Source: Mesorhizobium sp.
GTDB lineage: Bacteria > Pseudomonadota > Alphaproteobacteria > Rhizobiales > Rhizobiaceae
Length of the DNA stretch: 64,000 nt
Assembly: GCA_004020315.1 (NCBI GenBank)
Contig: SAQG01000020.1
Span: 1-64,000, forward strand
Reading direction: 5' to 3'
Shown here: piece by piece, positions 8,416-16,768 of the stretch
How the letters are laid out: each line of letters begins with the position of its first letter
Position numbering within the stretch: the stretch's first letter is position 1
Notes under the pieces: model-generated
Databases searched by the model: none
Told to the model about the DNA's origin: nothing
Seen by the model: the letters and a program-made list of their open reading frames with translations, nothing else
Position numbers and translations under genes: made by a program

Positions 8416-8441
8416 GGAACATTCCTGCCTCGGCGCGCGTT
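8416..8441 (+). promoter_or_regulatory. EcfG-type general stress promoter
   Basis: GGAAC (8416-8420), exactly 17 bases, CGTT (8438-8441): a perfect match to the alphaproteobacterial EcfG consensus, about 95 bases before the start of the host-attachment-family gene. Transcription would begin near 8448. Confidence 0.7.
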
Positions 8442-8534
8442 TGCCCTGCGAATCCGAGCCTGGCTGTTCAGCTGCGGCAATGGCTCCAGAGACGGGCCTA
8501 GAGAACCATGAAAAGCAGAAAGAAGGAGCGCTCC

Positions 8535-8984
8535 GTGGACAACCTCAAGCTGAAACGCGGACTGTGGATAGTGGTGGCCGACGGCGAGAAGGCACTGTTC
8601 CTCGAGAACCGTGGTGACACCCAATATCCCGACCTTCAGGTCGTGCAGGAGATGGAACAGACAAATCCGGCGACGCGAGAGCAAGGTTCGGACCGCCCCG
8701 GCCGCTACAGCGACGGCCCTTCCGCCCACCGCAGCGCAGTCGAGGACACTGACTGGCATCGACTCGGCAAGGAGCGTTTCGCCGACGAAATTGCCGAGCG
8801 GCTGTACAAGCTCGCGCATCGCGGCGCCTTCAAGGAGATGGTGCTGATCGCACCGCCGCAGGTGCTGGGCGACATGCGTCGAAAACTGCACAAGGAAGTT
8901 GCCGAGAAAATCACAGTGGAAATTCCGAAGACGCTCACCAACCACACCATCGTCGACATCGAAAACCTGCTGCAGGCGGCCTGA
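8535..8984 (+). CDS. Host attachment family protein (PF10116 type)
   Basis: A 149-residue protein related to the family named after an Agrobacterium gene affecting attachment to plant cells; its biochemical role is unknown. Characteristic segments are LWIVVADGEKALFLEN at the start, the central HRLGKERFADEIAERLYKLA and the later MVLIAPPQVLGDMRRKLHKEV, consistent with a nucleotide-binding-like alpha/beta fold. I choose the GTG at 8535 because AAGGAG lies 6 bases upstream; an in-frame ATG at 8508 has a poor ribosome site. The EcfG-type promoter upstream implies expression in stationary phase or stress. Confidence 0.8.
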   Translation: MDNLKLKRGLWIVVADGEKALFLENRGDTQYPDLQVVQEMEQTNPATREQGSDRPGRYSDGPSAHRSAVEDTDWHRLGKERFADEIAERLYKLAHRGAFKEMVLIAPPQVLGDMRRKLHKEVAEKITVEIPKTLTNHTIVDIENLLQAA

Positions 8985-9166
8985 TCGCGGGCATCAGGCG
9001 CGCGCAGGCCGTTTCCAGCCAGGCGGCCGCCTTCTGCCGACCGTTGTCGTATATTCGTGGCACTTGCGGGTTGCCTCGCGGCCATCCGGGCCGCCATATT
9101 GCAAAGGCGACTGCTTCGGGCGGTGCATATCCGACATCGTGTTTTTTGAAAGGCGCTTCATAGACC

Positions 9167-10957
9167 ATGCCGCATGACACGCCCCTTATCGCCACCATCG
9201 TCGCCGGTTTGGGGCTGGCTTTCGTCTTCGGCGCAATTGCCAATCGCTTCCGCATCCCGCCGCTGGTCGGTTACCTCATCGCCGGCGTTCTGGTCGGGCC
9301 GAACACACCGGGCTTCGTCGCCGATGCCGGCCTCGCCAATGAGCTCGCCGAAATCGGCGTGATCCTGCTGATGTTCGGCGTCGGCCTGCATTTCTCGCTG
9401 AAGGATTTGTTGTCGGTCCGCGCCATCGCCGTGCCCGGCGCCATCGTGCAGATCGGCTTCGCGACAGCGCTCGGCGCCGGCCTTGCGTGGATGCTGGGCT
9501 GGTCGATGGGTGCGGGGCTGGTGTTCGGGCTGGCGCTTTCCGTCGCCTCGACCGTGGTGCTGCTACGTGCCCTGCAGGAACGGCGGCTGATCGAGACCGA
9601 GCGCGGCCGCATCGCCGTCGGCTGGCTGATCGTCGAGGATCTGGCCATGGTGCTGGCGCTGGTCTTGCTGCCGGCGCTGGCCGGCGTGCTGGGCGGTCAG
9701 GAGCCGGTGGAGGTCCACACCAGCGGCCTGCTGTCGCTGCCGGCGAGCTACGGCGTTTGGGGTGTCGTCGGCATCACGCTGGCCAAGGTCGCCGCCTTTG
9801 TCGTCGTCATGCTGGTGGTCGGCCGCCGGGTCATCCCCTGGATCCTGCACTACGTCGCCCATACCGGGTCGCGTGAATTGTTCCGGCTGGCGGTGCTGTC
9901 CATTGCTCTCGGCGTCGCCTTCGGCGCGGCCAAGCTATTCGGCGTCTCGCTGGCGCTGGGCGCTTTCTTCGCCGGCATGATCATGAGCGAATCCGCGCTC
10001 AGCCATCGAGCGGCCGAGGAATCGCTGCCGCTGCGCGACGCCTTTTCCGTGCTGTTCTTCGTTTCGGTCGGCATGCTGTTCGACCCGTTCAGCCTGATCA
10101 GCAATGGCTGGCCGATCCTCGCGACACTGGCCATCATCGTCATCGGCAAATCGCTGGCAGCCTTCGCCATCGTCGTCGCCTTCCGCTATCCGATCGCGAC
10201 CGCATTGATGATCTCGGCAAGCCTTGCCCAGATCGGCGAATTCTCGTTCATCCTGGCCGAACTCGGCGTCGGGCTGAAGCTGCTGCCCGAACAAGGACGC
10301 GACCTCATCCTCGCCGGTGCTATCCTGTCGATCGTCCTCAACCCGCTGATGTTTCTTGCCGTCGACTGGATGAAACCATGGCTGGAAAGGCGCGCCGGCA
10401 AGGCGGCTTCGCTCGACGAGGCAAAGCCGATCGGCCCCGCAACGGAGCCAGGCCAGCTGGCTTCGGTTGCGGCACCGGTGAAAGAGGACGGCCCGCCGCC
10501 CAGGACAGCGCTTTCCGGCCATTCCATCCTGGTCGGCTATGGCCGTGTCGGCAGCCTCGTCGGCGCGTCATTGAAGGAGGCCGCCCTGCCCTTCCTCGTC
10601 ATCGAGGATGCCGACAAGACACTGGCGAAGCTCAAGGCCGACGGCATCGAAACCGTGTCCGGCAATGCTGCGAATGGCGAAGTGTTCGCCGCAGCCAATC
10701 CCGAGGGCGCGAGCCGGCTGATCCTCGCCATCCCCAACGCCTTCGAGGCGGGACAGATCGTGCTGCGCGCCCGCGCCGCCAACCCGAGGATCAACGTCAT
10801 CGCCCGTGCCCATTCCGATGCGGAGGTCGAGCACCTCAAAGGTCTCGGTGCCGATACAGTCATCATGGGCGAGCGCGAGATCGCGCGCGGGATTGTGGAA
10901 GAGGTGATAGAGGGCAAGGCAGAGGCGGCCAAAGAGCCGAAAGCACCGATTACTTAG
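9167..10957 (+). CDS. CPA2 cation:proton antiporter with TrkA-N domain (YbaL/KefB type)
   Basis: An inner membrane monovalent cation/proton antiporter of the CPA2 family, likely exporting K+ in exchange for H+. The first about 390 residues hold a dozen hydrophobic segments, from ATIVAGLGLAFVFGAIANRF onward. A linker rich in Ala/Pro/Glu follows, then an RCK/TrkA-N nucleotide-binding domain starting at HSILVGYGRVGSLVG (about 453), which would gate transport by NAD(H) or related ligands. At 596 residues it matches YbaL-type proteins. It is a single gene with no ancillary KefF-like partner. Confidence 0.92.
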   Translation: MPHDTPLIATIVAGLGLAFVFGAIANRFRIPPLVGYLIAGVLVGPNTPGFVADAGLANELAEIGVILLMFGVGLHFSLKDLLSVRAIAVPGAIVQIGFATALGAGLAWMLGWSMGAGLVFGLALSVASTVVLLRALQERRLIETERGRIAVGWLIVEDLAMVLALVLLPALAGVLGGQEPVEVHTSGLLSLPASYGVWGVVGITLAKVAAFVVVMLVVGRRVIPWILHYVAHTGSRELFRLAVLSIALGVAFGAAKLFGVSLALGAFFAGMIMSESALSHRAAEESLPLRDAFSVLFFVSVGMLFDPFSLISNGWPILATLAIIVIGKSLAAFAIVVAFRYPIATALMISASLAQIGEFSFILAELGVGLKLLPEQGRDLILAGAILSIVLNPLMFLAVDWMKPWLERRAGKAASLDEAKPIGPATEPGQLASVAAPVKEDGPPPRTALSGHSILVGYGRVGSLVGASLKEAALPFLVIEDADKTLAKLKADGIETVSGNAANGEVFAAANPEGASRLILAIPNAFEAGQIVLRARAANPRINVIARAHSDAEVEHLKGLGADTVIMGEREIARGIVEEVIEGKAEAAKEPKAPIT

Positions 10958-10978
10958 CCCTCGATCGCCAGCGTTCGC

Positions 10979-11731
10979 TCACACGTGCTGGCCGCCATTG
11001 ATGTGGATTTCCGAGCCCGTCACATAAGAGGCCTGCTGCGAGCACAGGAAGAAGATGATGTCGGCGACTTCCGCCGTGGTGCCCAGCCGCCGCAGTGGAA
11101 TTGTCTCGACGATCTTTTCCGTGCCCGGCGACAGGATCGCCGTGTCGATCTCGCCCGGTGCGATGGCGTTGACGCGGATGCCGTGTGGGCCGAAATCATG
11201 CGCCATTTCGCGCGTCAGCGAGCCGAGCGCGGCCTTCGACGTCGCATAGGCGGTGCCGGCGAAGGGATGCACGCGGGTGCCGGCGATCGAGGTGACGTTG
11301 ACGATCGAGCCTTTGGCCGACGCCAATTCCCTAAACAATCCCCGCGCCAGCATGATCGGCGCGAAGAAATTGACCTGGAACACGTCGCGCCAGACATGCA
11401 TCGGCGTGTCGATCGAATTCATGCGGCTGTTGCCGTCCTTGAGCTTCGGCGAGATGCCGGCATTGTTGACCAGCGCATGTAGCTGGCCGCCATGCGCCTC
11501 CAGCCGATGGCGGATTTCCGAGATCGCGATGCCGACATCCTCCTGGTCGGCGAGATCGACCTTGATGTGGTCTTCCGGACCAGCCGGCCACGGGCAGTCC
11601 TCGGCAAAGGCCTGGCGCGAGCAGGTGATGACGCGCCAGCCCTCGCGCGAAAAGCGCTTGACAGTGGCGTGGCCGATGCCGCGGCTGGCGCCGGTCAGCA
11701 CGATGGTTTTTCTGGTGTCGGTTTCGGCCAT
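10979..11731 (-). CDS. Short-chain dehydrogenase/reductase
   Basis: A 250-residue NAD(P)-dependent oxidoreductase of the classical SDR family. The Rossmann motif TGASRGIG (about 14-21), NNAG (about 90), and the catalytic Ser-Tyr-Lys set (TSIAG, then AYATSK) are intact, and PGEIDTAI follows as the usual PG motif. The substrate is not evident. It converges with the antiporter gene and lies about 50 bases downstream of the PBP gene on the same strand, so the two may be cotranscribed. Confidence 0.9.
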   Translation of the reverse strand: MAETDTRKTIVLTGASRGIGHATVKRFSREGWRVITCSRQAFAEDCPWPAGPEDHIKVDLADQEDVGIAISEIRHRLEAHGGQLHALVNNAGISPKLKDGNSRMNSIDTPMHVWRDVFQVNFFAPIMLARGLFRELASAKGSIVNVTSIAGTRVHPFAGTAYATSKAALGSLTREMAHDFGPHGIRVNAIAPGEIDTAILSPGTEKIVETIPLRRLGTTAEVADIIFFLCSQQASYVTGSEIHINGGQHV

Positions 11732-11784
11732 TCACGATCTCCAAACGGGAGATGTAGCGGAACACGGCAGCGATGACGAGGGGG

Positions 11785-14073
11785 TCAGCCGCCGGTGAGG
11801 ATGTCGAGGATCGAGGTCTGCCGCTTCTTGACCGGGCCGCCGACATCGGCGGGCGGCACCGGGCGCTTGATCGATGCGGTGGTGCCGCCACCGCCCGGCA
11901 AGCCGAAGCCGCCGGCATCGACCGTTTCGGCGGGACGCACGGCGCGAGGCGGCGACGCTTTTTGAACGGACGGTGCGGATTGGCCAACCGAAGCGGACGG
12001 CACTGGCGCCGGTTGCGCCGTGTTGGACGGTATTTCGTCCTGCACGATCGTATCCGCAGGCGTCGACCTCCATGTTCCAGGCAGCGGCCGCACCGGCACG
12101 CCTTCGTGCGCGGCGACCATGAACTCATGCCAGGCCTGCGCCGGCAGCGCGCCGCCGGTGACCTTCTTCATCGGACCGCCATCGTCATTGCCGAACCAGA
12201 CGCCGGTGGTGAGATTGGCGGTATAGCCGATGAACCAGGCGTCGCGCGAATTCTGGCTGGTGCCGGTCTTGCCGGCGGCCGGCCAGGCAAAGGCCGCCTT
12301 CCTGGCAGTGCCGATTTCGACGGTGCCGGTCATCATCGAATTCATCATGCCGACGATCTCGGGCTTGATGACGCGCGGGGCGCCGCCGCCATTGTTGTCG
12401 TAGAGCACCTTGCCGCTGGCTGTCGTCACGCGGCGGATGAAATGGACTTCCGGCCGGTAGCCGCCATTGGCGAAGGGGACATAGGCCGACGTCAGTTCCA
12501 GCGGTGTCACTTCGGAGGTGCCGAGCGCGATCGAGGTGTTGGCCGTGAGGTCGGACTGGATACCCATGCGATGCGCCGCCTCGACGACTGCGTCAGGCCC
12601 GACTTCCATTGTCAGCTGGGCGGCCACCGAGTTCAGCGATTTCGCCAGCGCCGTCGCCAGCGTCACCTTGCCGAAATACTTGCCGCCGTAATTGGTTGGC
12701 GTCCATTTGCCTATTCTGATCGGCGCGTCATTGCGCACGCTGTCGGGCGTACGGCCGGCCTCCAGCGCCGCCATGTAAACGAAGGGCTTGAACGCCGAGC
12801 CTGGCTGGCGGCGCGCCTCCGAGGCGCGGTCGAACTGGCTGGTCGAATAATCATAGCCGCCGACCATGGCACGTACTGCGCCGGAATTGTCGATCGACAC
12901 CAGCACACCCTGGCTGGCATTGAGCTTTTTGCCACTTCCGTCGATCAGCCGGCGGATCGATTGTTCGGCGAGCTTCTGCAGCGTGAGGTCGACGGTAGTG
13001 TCGACGATGATGTCGCCGCGCACATCGCCGATCAGGTCGGGCAGTTCTTCCACGATGGTGTCGGCGACATAGTTTTCCGAGCCCGTCCAGTAGGATGCCA
13101 CCCGCGACGCCGGCGCGCTCATCGCAGTGGTCAGTTCCTTGGCGCTGATCTTGCCTTCGTCGCGCATGGCGGCGAGAACAAGCTGCGAGCGCCGCTCGGC
13201 CGCCTTCGGGTCACGCGCCGGAGATAGTCGCGACGGCGCCTTCAACAGGCCAGCGAGGAGCGCAGCCTCGGGCAGCGTGACATCACGCGCGCTCTTGCCG
13301 AAATAGCGGCGCGAGGCCGCTTCGACACCATAGGCTCCGGAGCCGAAATAGACCCGGTTGAGATACATTTCGAGGATCTGGTCCTTGGTGTGCTTGTGCT
13401 CGAGCCACAGCGCCAGAAGCACTTCCTGCACCTTGCGTTCCAGCGTGCGGTCGGGCGTCAGGAACAGGTTTTTCGCCAATTGCTGGGTCAGCGTCGAGCC
13501 GCCTTGCGAAAAGCGCCCGCCGAGAACATTGGCCACCATGGCTCTGGACAGACCGATCGGATCGATGCCCAAATGCGAATAGAAGCGGCGATCTTCAATG
13601 GCGATGACGGCCTCGGGAATATAGGTCGACATTTCATGCAGGCCGACGGCTTCGCCGCCGCTCATGCCGCGATTGGCGAGCAGTTTTCCGTCGACCGAGA
13701 CGATCCTGATATTGGGTGCGCGGTCGGGAATGGCCCAGGTGGTGGCCGCCGGCATTTTCGCACCGTAATAGACGACGATGCCGGCGGTGGCGATGCCGCC
13801 CCAGATGGCCAGGACGAAGCACCAGTAGGCCAACCGGCCGAGCACGCCGAATAGGCCGCGCCGGCTTTTACCGCGTCCGCGACGCGACGATCTTGTCTTG
13901 GCCGATTGGCGCTTTGCAGAGGTCTTGCGGTTGCTCGGCACGACGCGATCCTCCTCGCTCACCGAAAAACCGGCCGAGGATTTCGCCTGTGGCGGTCCCT
14001 CGAAGCTCGGTTCGATGCGGCTGTCTCTGCGGTTCGCCATGCGCTGTGCTGTCTGTCCCGATGCCTGTCGCAT
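11785..14073 (-). CDS. Class A penicillin-binding protein (PBP1A family)
   Basis: A bifunctional peptidoglycan synthase anchored in the inner membrane. After a very basic cytoplasmic tail (about 1-75) comes a membrane anchor (about 80-103). The glycosyltransferase domain follows, with catalytic Glu160 in IEDRRFYSHLG and GGSTLTQQLAKN (191-202). The transpeptidase domain has the nucleophile Ser426 and Lys429 (PGSAFKPF), SLN near 480 and GKTGTSQ near 603. A Pro/Ala-rich tail of about 90 residues ends the 762-residue chain. All catalytic motifs are present. Confidence 0.95.
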   Translation of the reverse strand: MRQASGQTAQRMANRRDSRIEPSFEGPPQAKSSAGFSVSEEDRVVPSNRKTSAKRQSAKTRSSRRGRGKSRRGLFGVLGRLAYWCFVLAIWGGIATAGIVVYYGAKMPAATTWAIPDRAPNIRIVSVDGKLLANRGMSGGEAVGLHEMSTYIPEAVIAIEDRRFYSHLGIDPIGLSRAMVANVLGGRFSQGGSTLTQQLAKNLFLTPDRTLERKVQEVLLALWLEHKHTKDQILEMYLNRVYFGSGAYGVEAASRRYFGKSARDVTLPEAALLAGLLKAPSRLSPARDPKAAERRSQLVLAAMRDEGKISAKELTTAMSAPASRVASYWTGSENYVADTIVEELPDLIGDVRGDIIVDTTVDLTLQKLAEQSIRRLIDGSGKKLNASQGVLVSIDNSGAVRAMVGGYDYSTSQFDRASEARRQPGSAFKPFVYMAALEAGRTPDSVRNDAPIRIGKWTPTNYGGKYFGKVTLATALAKSLNSVAAQLTMEVGPDAVVEAAHRMGIQSDLTANTSIALGTSEVTPLELTSAYVPFANGGYRPEVHFIRRVTTASGKVLYDNNGGGAPRVIKPEIVGMMNSMMTGTVEIGTARKAAFAWPAAGKTGTSQNSRDAWFIGYTANLTTGVWFGNDDGGPMKKVTGGALPAQAWHEFMVAAHEGVPVRPLPGTWRSTPADTIVQDEIPSNTAQPAPVPSASVGQSAPSVQKASPPRAVRPAETVDAGGFGLPGGGGTTASIKRPVPPADVGGPVKKRQTSILDILTGG

Positions 14074-14263
14074 CGGCCCAAAAATCGGAATCGATTTTCG
14101 GAACGCACGATGCGAAGCTTCAAAGTCTAGAGCGTATTGTGCCTCCGAACGGACGCACGTCGCTCCATGGCGTTCGGGGTGAAGAGTAGTTGCGGCGATT
14201 TAAGGGCGGGTTAAAATGACCGTTCAGCAGGCCTTTGAAATACCGTACGAATTTCTAAATCTG

Positions 14264-14452
14264 TTACCGCCCGTTACCGCTCTGTTCGCGTCGCCTGATT
14301 CTGGCATCGGCAAAACGGTCCGCGGCCTCGATCAAGGCGCGGTCATATTTCTCTGTCTGCCTGATGTCGGAGTGGCCGGCGACCATCCAGGCTGGCGTCA
14401 GATGAAGCGGCTGGTGATCCACAAGCCCATGAAGATCGATGGCAAGATCCAT
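14264..14452 (-). pseudogene. Possible tyrosine recombinase remnant
   Basis: A 62-residue open frame contains VAGHSDIRQTEKYDRAL, which resembles the last active-site block of phage-type integrases (LGHSDIxTTExYxxx, with the catalytic Tyr). Nothing of the catalytic domain is seen upstream. It lies in a 430-base stretch without clear genes (14074-14503) next to an AT-richer, damaged gene, as expected at the scar of a mobile element. The resemblance is short and could be chance. Confidence 0.25.
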
Positions 14453-14503
14453 TGGACCACCGAGCGGTTACGGAGCGAGCTATGACTATCTTGGTAGGTT
14501 GAC

Positions 14504-14578
14504 ATGAAGAAGATGCTGATCTTCAGCACAGTGCTAGCGATGCTGCTAGCGACCCCTCGTTGCAACACGCTCCGATAA
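14504..14578 (+). pseudogene. Detached signal peptide of the SGNH hydrolase (frameshift)
   Basis: ATG at 14504 encodes MKKMLIFSTVLAMLLATP, a clear secretion signal, then runs into TAA at 14576. The hydrolase frame is offset by one base and opens right after a TAG at 14547, so the two frames overlap at 14550-14575. A one-base change in the CCCC run (14553-14556) would join the signal to the hydrolase. Confidence 0.6.
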
Positions 14579-14639
14579 CGCTCACTGGCAAGCGAAAGTC
14601 GACGAATTCCGTCAATTCAAAGGACATGCCGACATCGTC

Positions 14640-15131
14640 ATGTTTGGCGATTCTCTCACTGCGAATGGCCATTGGCAGGAGATGTTTCCCAGACTGTCAA
14701 TAATCAATCGCGGCATATCTGGTGAACGCGTCGACAGCGCGCTCCTAAGGCTCGACCAGATTACGGCAGCAGAGCCCCGGCTCGTTTTCATCATGCTAGG
14801 GGTAAACGATATTAGCAGGTCAGCTAGCCCTGACGACGTCGCTACATCCTACGGCAAGATCATTGAACGTTTGGCGGATGTGGACAGCATCGTTGTCCAG
14901 TCAACGTTGTTTACGAGCAGCGAGGTTCACAACGCAGCAATAAAGCGGTTGAACAGCGCACTCATGGCTCTTTGCTCAAACGCCGCCAACTGCCGGTTTC
15001 TGGACCTCAACGCATCCCTCTCCCGAAACGATAGCCTCCGGCCGGAGTTCACGACCGATGGGGTCCACCTTAACGGCGACGGCTACCGGATCTGGGAGAA
15101 CCAGATTCGCCCAATTATGGCTGCATCCTGA
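14640..15131 (+). CDS. SGNH/GDSL-family hydrolase (N-terminus out of frame)
   Basis: A small esterase or carbohydrate-deacetylase type hydrolase. All four SGNH blocks are present: FGDSLT (nucleophile Ser5), GISGERV, LGVNDIS and TTDGVHLNGDGY with the catalytic Asp and His. The annotated ATG falls immediately before the nucleophile, too late for the first beta strand. The same frame upstream to about 14550 encodes family-like residues (WQAKVDEFRQFKGHADIV), and a signal peptide lies one base out of frame at 14504. So this is either a pseudogene, a sequencing error in the CCCC run, or a variant. Codon use is AT-richer than its neighbours, suggesting acquisition. Confidence 0.75.
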   Translation: MFGDSLTANGHWQEMFPRLSIINRGISGERVDSALLRLDQITAAEPRLVFIMLGVNDISRSASPDDVATSYGKIIERLADVDSIVVQSTLFTSSEVHNAAIKRLNSALMALCSNAANCRFLDLNASLSRNDSLRPEFTTDGVHLNGDGYRIWENQIRPIMAAS

Positions 15132-15235
15132 GGCGCTAGATCCAGGCGATTTCTCACCCCGCATCCCTCTGGTGGGTGCGAACCTGGCCGCGCACAAAAA
15201 AGCGTCTATGAGGTAGCCGCAGTCAATGCTCGTCA

Positions 15236-15281
15236 TTAGAGCGCGACCGGTAAAGTAGGTTTGCGTCCGATCGCGCTCTAA
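15236..15281. repeat. Perfect 11-base inverted repeat (stem-loop)
   Basis: TTAGAGCGCGA (15236-15246) pairs perfectly with TCGCGCTCTAA (15271-15281) around a 24-base loop. It lies between the convergent hydrolase and the 129-residue gene and could stop transcription from both sides. Its sequence resembles the element at 17427-17529. Confidence 0.6.
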
Positions 15282-15340
15282 ACCATTGAATTGGCGCATG
15301 ACCTTGTCACAAAGTCATTTCAACCCTGGCGGATCATGTG

Positions 15341-15730
15341 TTAGCCAATCGCAGCGCGAACGGAAAGCGCTGCCCAGGATGATTGCATCGTCTCGCCCAC
15401 ATGGCAGTAGCAGACAATTTCGTGGAGCTCATCGTCGGTCAATTCGAAGAAACGCTTTGCTTCGCCATAAGTGTCGTCTTTCAGCCCCTCATCGCGCAGG
15501 ATCGGATCCTCGAAGGCAACCGATATTGGCGAGCCATCGCCACGCATGACGTCGCGCTCGGGTGACGATCGATATTCGGTCCCGATAAGTGCGGTAAGCA
15601 GTCGATTGGGCTGCCGTTCAAGAAGAGTTGACCAACGTTCGAGACGCTGGGTTCGGTCCATTCCAGGAGGTGTTGGGTCTCTGTGTACCTTTGCCACCGT
15701 ATGCAGTTGGTCCAGTGTTTGGTGCCTCAT
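15341..15730 (-). CDS. Conserved hypothetical protein (129 aa)
   Basis: A soluble 129-residue protein I recognise only as a recurrent rhizobial hypothetical. It contains an RLERWSTLLERQPNRLL helix pair, then SPISVAFEDPILRDEGLKDDTYGEAKRFFELTDDELH, and a late CYCHVG with two cysteines and a histidine that might bind metal. A strong AGGAGG lies just before the ATG. Its neighbours are small stress-type genes, but its own promoter is not clear. No function is assigned. Confidence 0.75.
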   Translation of the reverse strand: MRHQTLDQLHTVAKVHRDPTPPGMDRTQRLERWSTLLERQPNRLLTALIGTEYRSSPERDVMRGDGSPISVAFEDPILRDEGLKDDTYGEAKRFFELTDDELHEIVCYCHVGETMQSSWAALSVRAAIG

Positions 15731-15938
15731 GGCAACCTCCTAATAGTAGGTGGGTTGGCCCCAAACTCCCTGTACCAAGATCATAGCGCGGATCCGCCGA
15801 TACGTCACTCTCATTCCATATCCAGCTTGGCTCCTGTCTCCGGACGCACCGAGGGACGGACCGGCCCTGCCTTGGCGTCAATTTTCGGCCTGATTGGGGT
15901 AGGTCATCAGCACTTTTGCCACGCCAATCTAACGCCGT

Positions 15939-16085
15939 TCAGTTCTGCTGGATCGATATACCCTTGTCGTCGATCTTGAGTTCCACGCCCTCCGGCCTGG
16001 TTTGCTCGCGATAGACATAGATGCCGAGCGCGATGACCACGACGACGAGCGCACCGATGACGAGATAGAGCATGTTCTGTTTCAT
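15939..16085 (-). CDS. Small single-pass membrane protein (48 aa)
   Basis: A 48-residue protein: a four-residue start, one transmembrane helix (MLYLVIGALVVVVIALGIYV), then a short charged tail ending GVELKIDDKGISIQQN. It begins 26 bases after the GlsB-type gene on the same strand, so the two are probably cotranscribed. Similar small proteins occur in rhizobia, but their role is unknown. The codon use and the clean frame argue that it is real. Confidence 0.65.
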   Translation of the reverse strand: MKQNMLYLVIGALVVVVIALGIYVYREQTRPEGVELKIDDKGISIQQN

Positions 16086-16110
16086 GGCGCGCTTGATGTC
16101 CTTCGATGGA

Positions 16111-16365
16111 TCAGGCCTGCTTTACCAGCTTGATCAGCACGAGCAGGATGACCGCGCCGATCGTGGCGTGGATAATGGAGGCGAATATGCCACCGCCTAT
16201 GGCGAACCCCATCCTTGGGAAGAGCCAGCCGGCGATGAAGGCACCGACGATGCCGACGGCGATGTTGCCGACCAGGCCGAGGCCGAAACCCTTGACGATC
16301 AGGCCGGCGAGCCAGCCGGCGATGGCGCCGATGATGATGAAGACAAGCAGGCTCTCAGTACCCAT
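16111..16365 (-). CDS. GlsB/YeaQ/YmgE family stress membrane protein
   Basis: An 84-residue, glycine-rich, three-helix membrane protein of the transglycosylase-associated (GlsB/YeaQ) family. It has the typical GAIAGWLAGLIVKGFGLGLVGNI and GAFIAGWLFPRMGFAIGGG. Members are induced by general stress, but the molecular role is unknown. GGAGG sits a few bases before the ATG. The 48-residue membrane protein follows directly. I found no exact EcfG-type promoter in front of it. Confidence 0.88.
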   Translation of the reverse strand: MGTESLLVFIIIGAIAGWLAGLIVKGFGLGLVGNIAVGIVGAFIAGWLFPRMGFAIGGGIFASIIHATIGAVILLVLIKLVKQA

Positions 16366-16466
16366 TGCAGATCCCTCCAGAGCGAATTGTCACGGAGCGG
16401 AAAGCTCCGAATCGACCTCCGCAACAGGTCCAACCTATTGGAAAGGCGCCGGCCCCGCCAGCGGCG

Positions 16467-16715
16467 TCATTCGTCGTCGGCATCCTCGGACGCCGGCCGC
16501 CAGCTGATCGGTTCGATTTTCTTTTGCGTATGGCCGTCCGTATAGGCCCACCAGCCGGTGTCGTTCTCGTCCCAGTCGCCGCCGGCCGCTTTCAGCCGGT
16601 CGAGCGACCTGTACTGCGCGATGGCTTCGTTCATCACCCCGTCGCTGTCCTTCCAGTAGACGGTGACCTTGGAACCATCCCTGGGCGCTGTTTCGATTGG
16701 TTTTCTGGCAGCCAT
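16467..16715 (-). CDS. Small conserved hypothetical protein (82 aa)
   Basis: An 82-residue soluble acidic protein with MAARKPIETAPRDGSKVTVYW at the start, a middle NEAIAQYRSLDRL and a C-terminal GWWAYTDG...WRP. The aromatic-rich PIETAPRDG...W...WRP outline is shared with small phage and plasmid hypotheticals. I use the ATG at 16715 because GGAGGGG lies 5 bases upstream; an open frame extends 17 residues further, across the promoter below. The EcfG-like promoter suggests a stress protein. Confidence 0.7.
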   Translation of the reverse strand: MAARKPIETAPRDGSKVTVYWKDSDGVMNEAIAQYRSLDRLKAAGGDWDENDTGWWAYTDGHTQKKIEPISWRPASEDADDE

Positions 16716-16739
16716 TTCGTCCCCTCCATGTACCGACAA

Positions 16740-16764
16740 AAAGTAGTGGCGAACACCTGGTTCC
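16740..16764 (-). promoter_or_regulatory. EcfG-like promoter of the 82-residue gene
   Basis: On the minus strand GGAAC (16764-16760), 16 bases, CTTT (16743-16740): perfect -35 and three of four -10 bases. It would start transcription near 16733, about 18 bases before the ATG at 16715. Confidence 0.45.
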
Positions 16765-16768
16765 ACCC

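Noticed and set aside
11773..13227. 484-residue open frame on the plus strand
   Set aside because: Antisense to the penicillin-binding protein gene, which carries all catalytic motifs.
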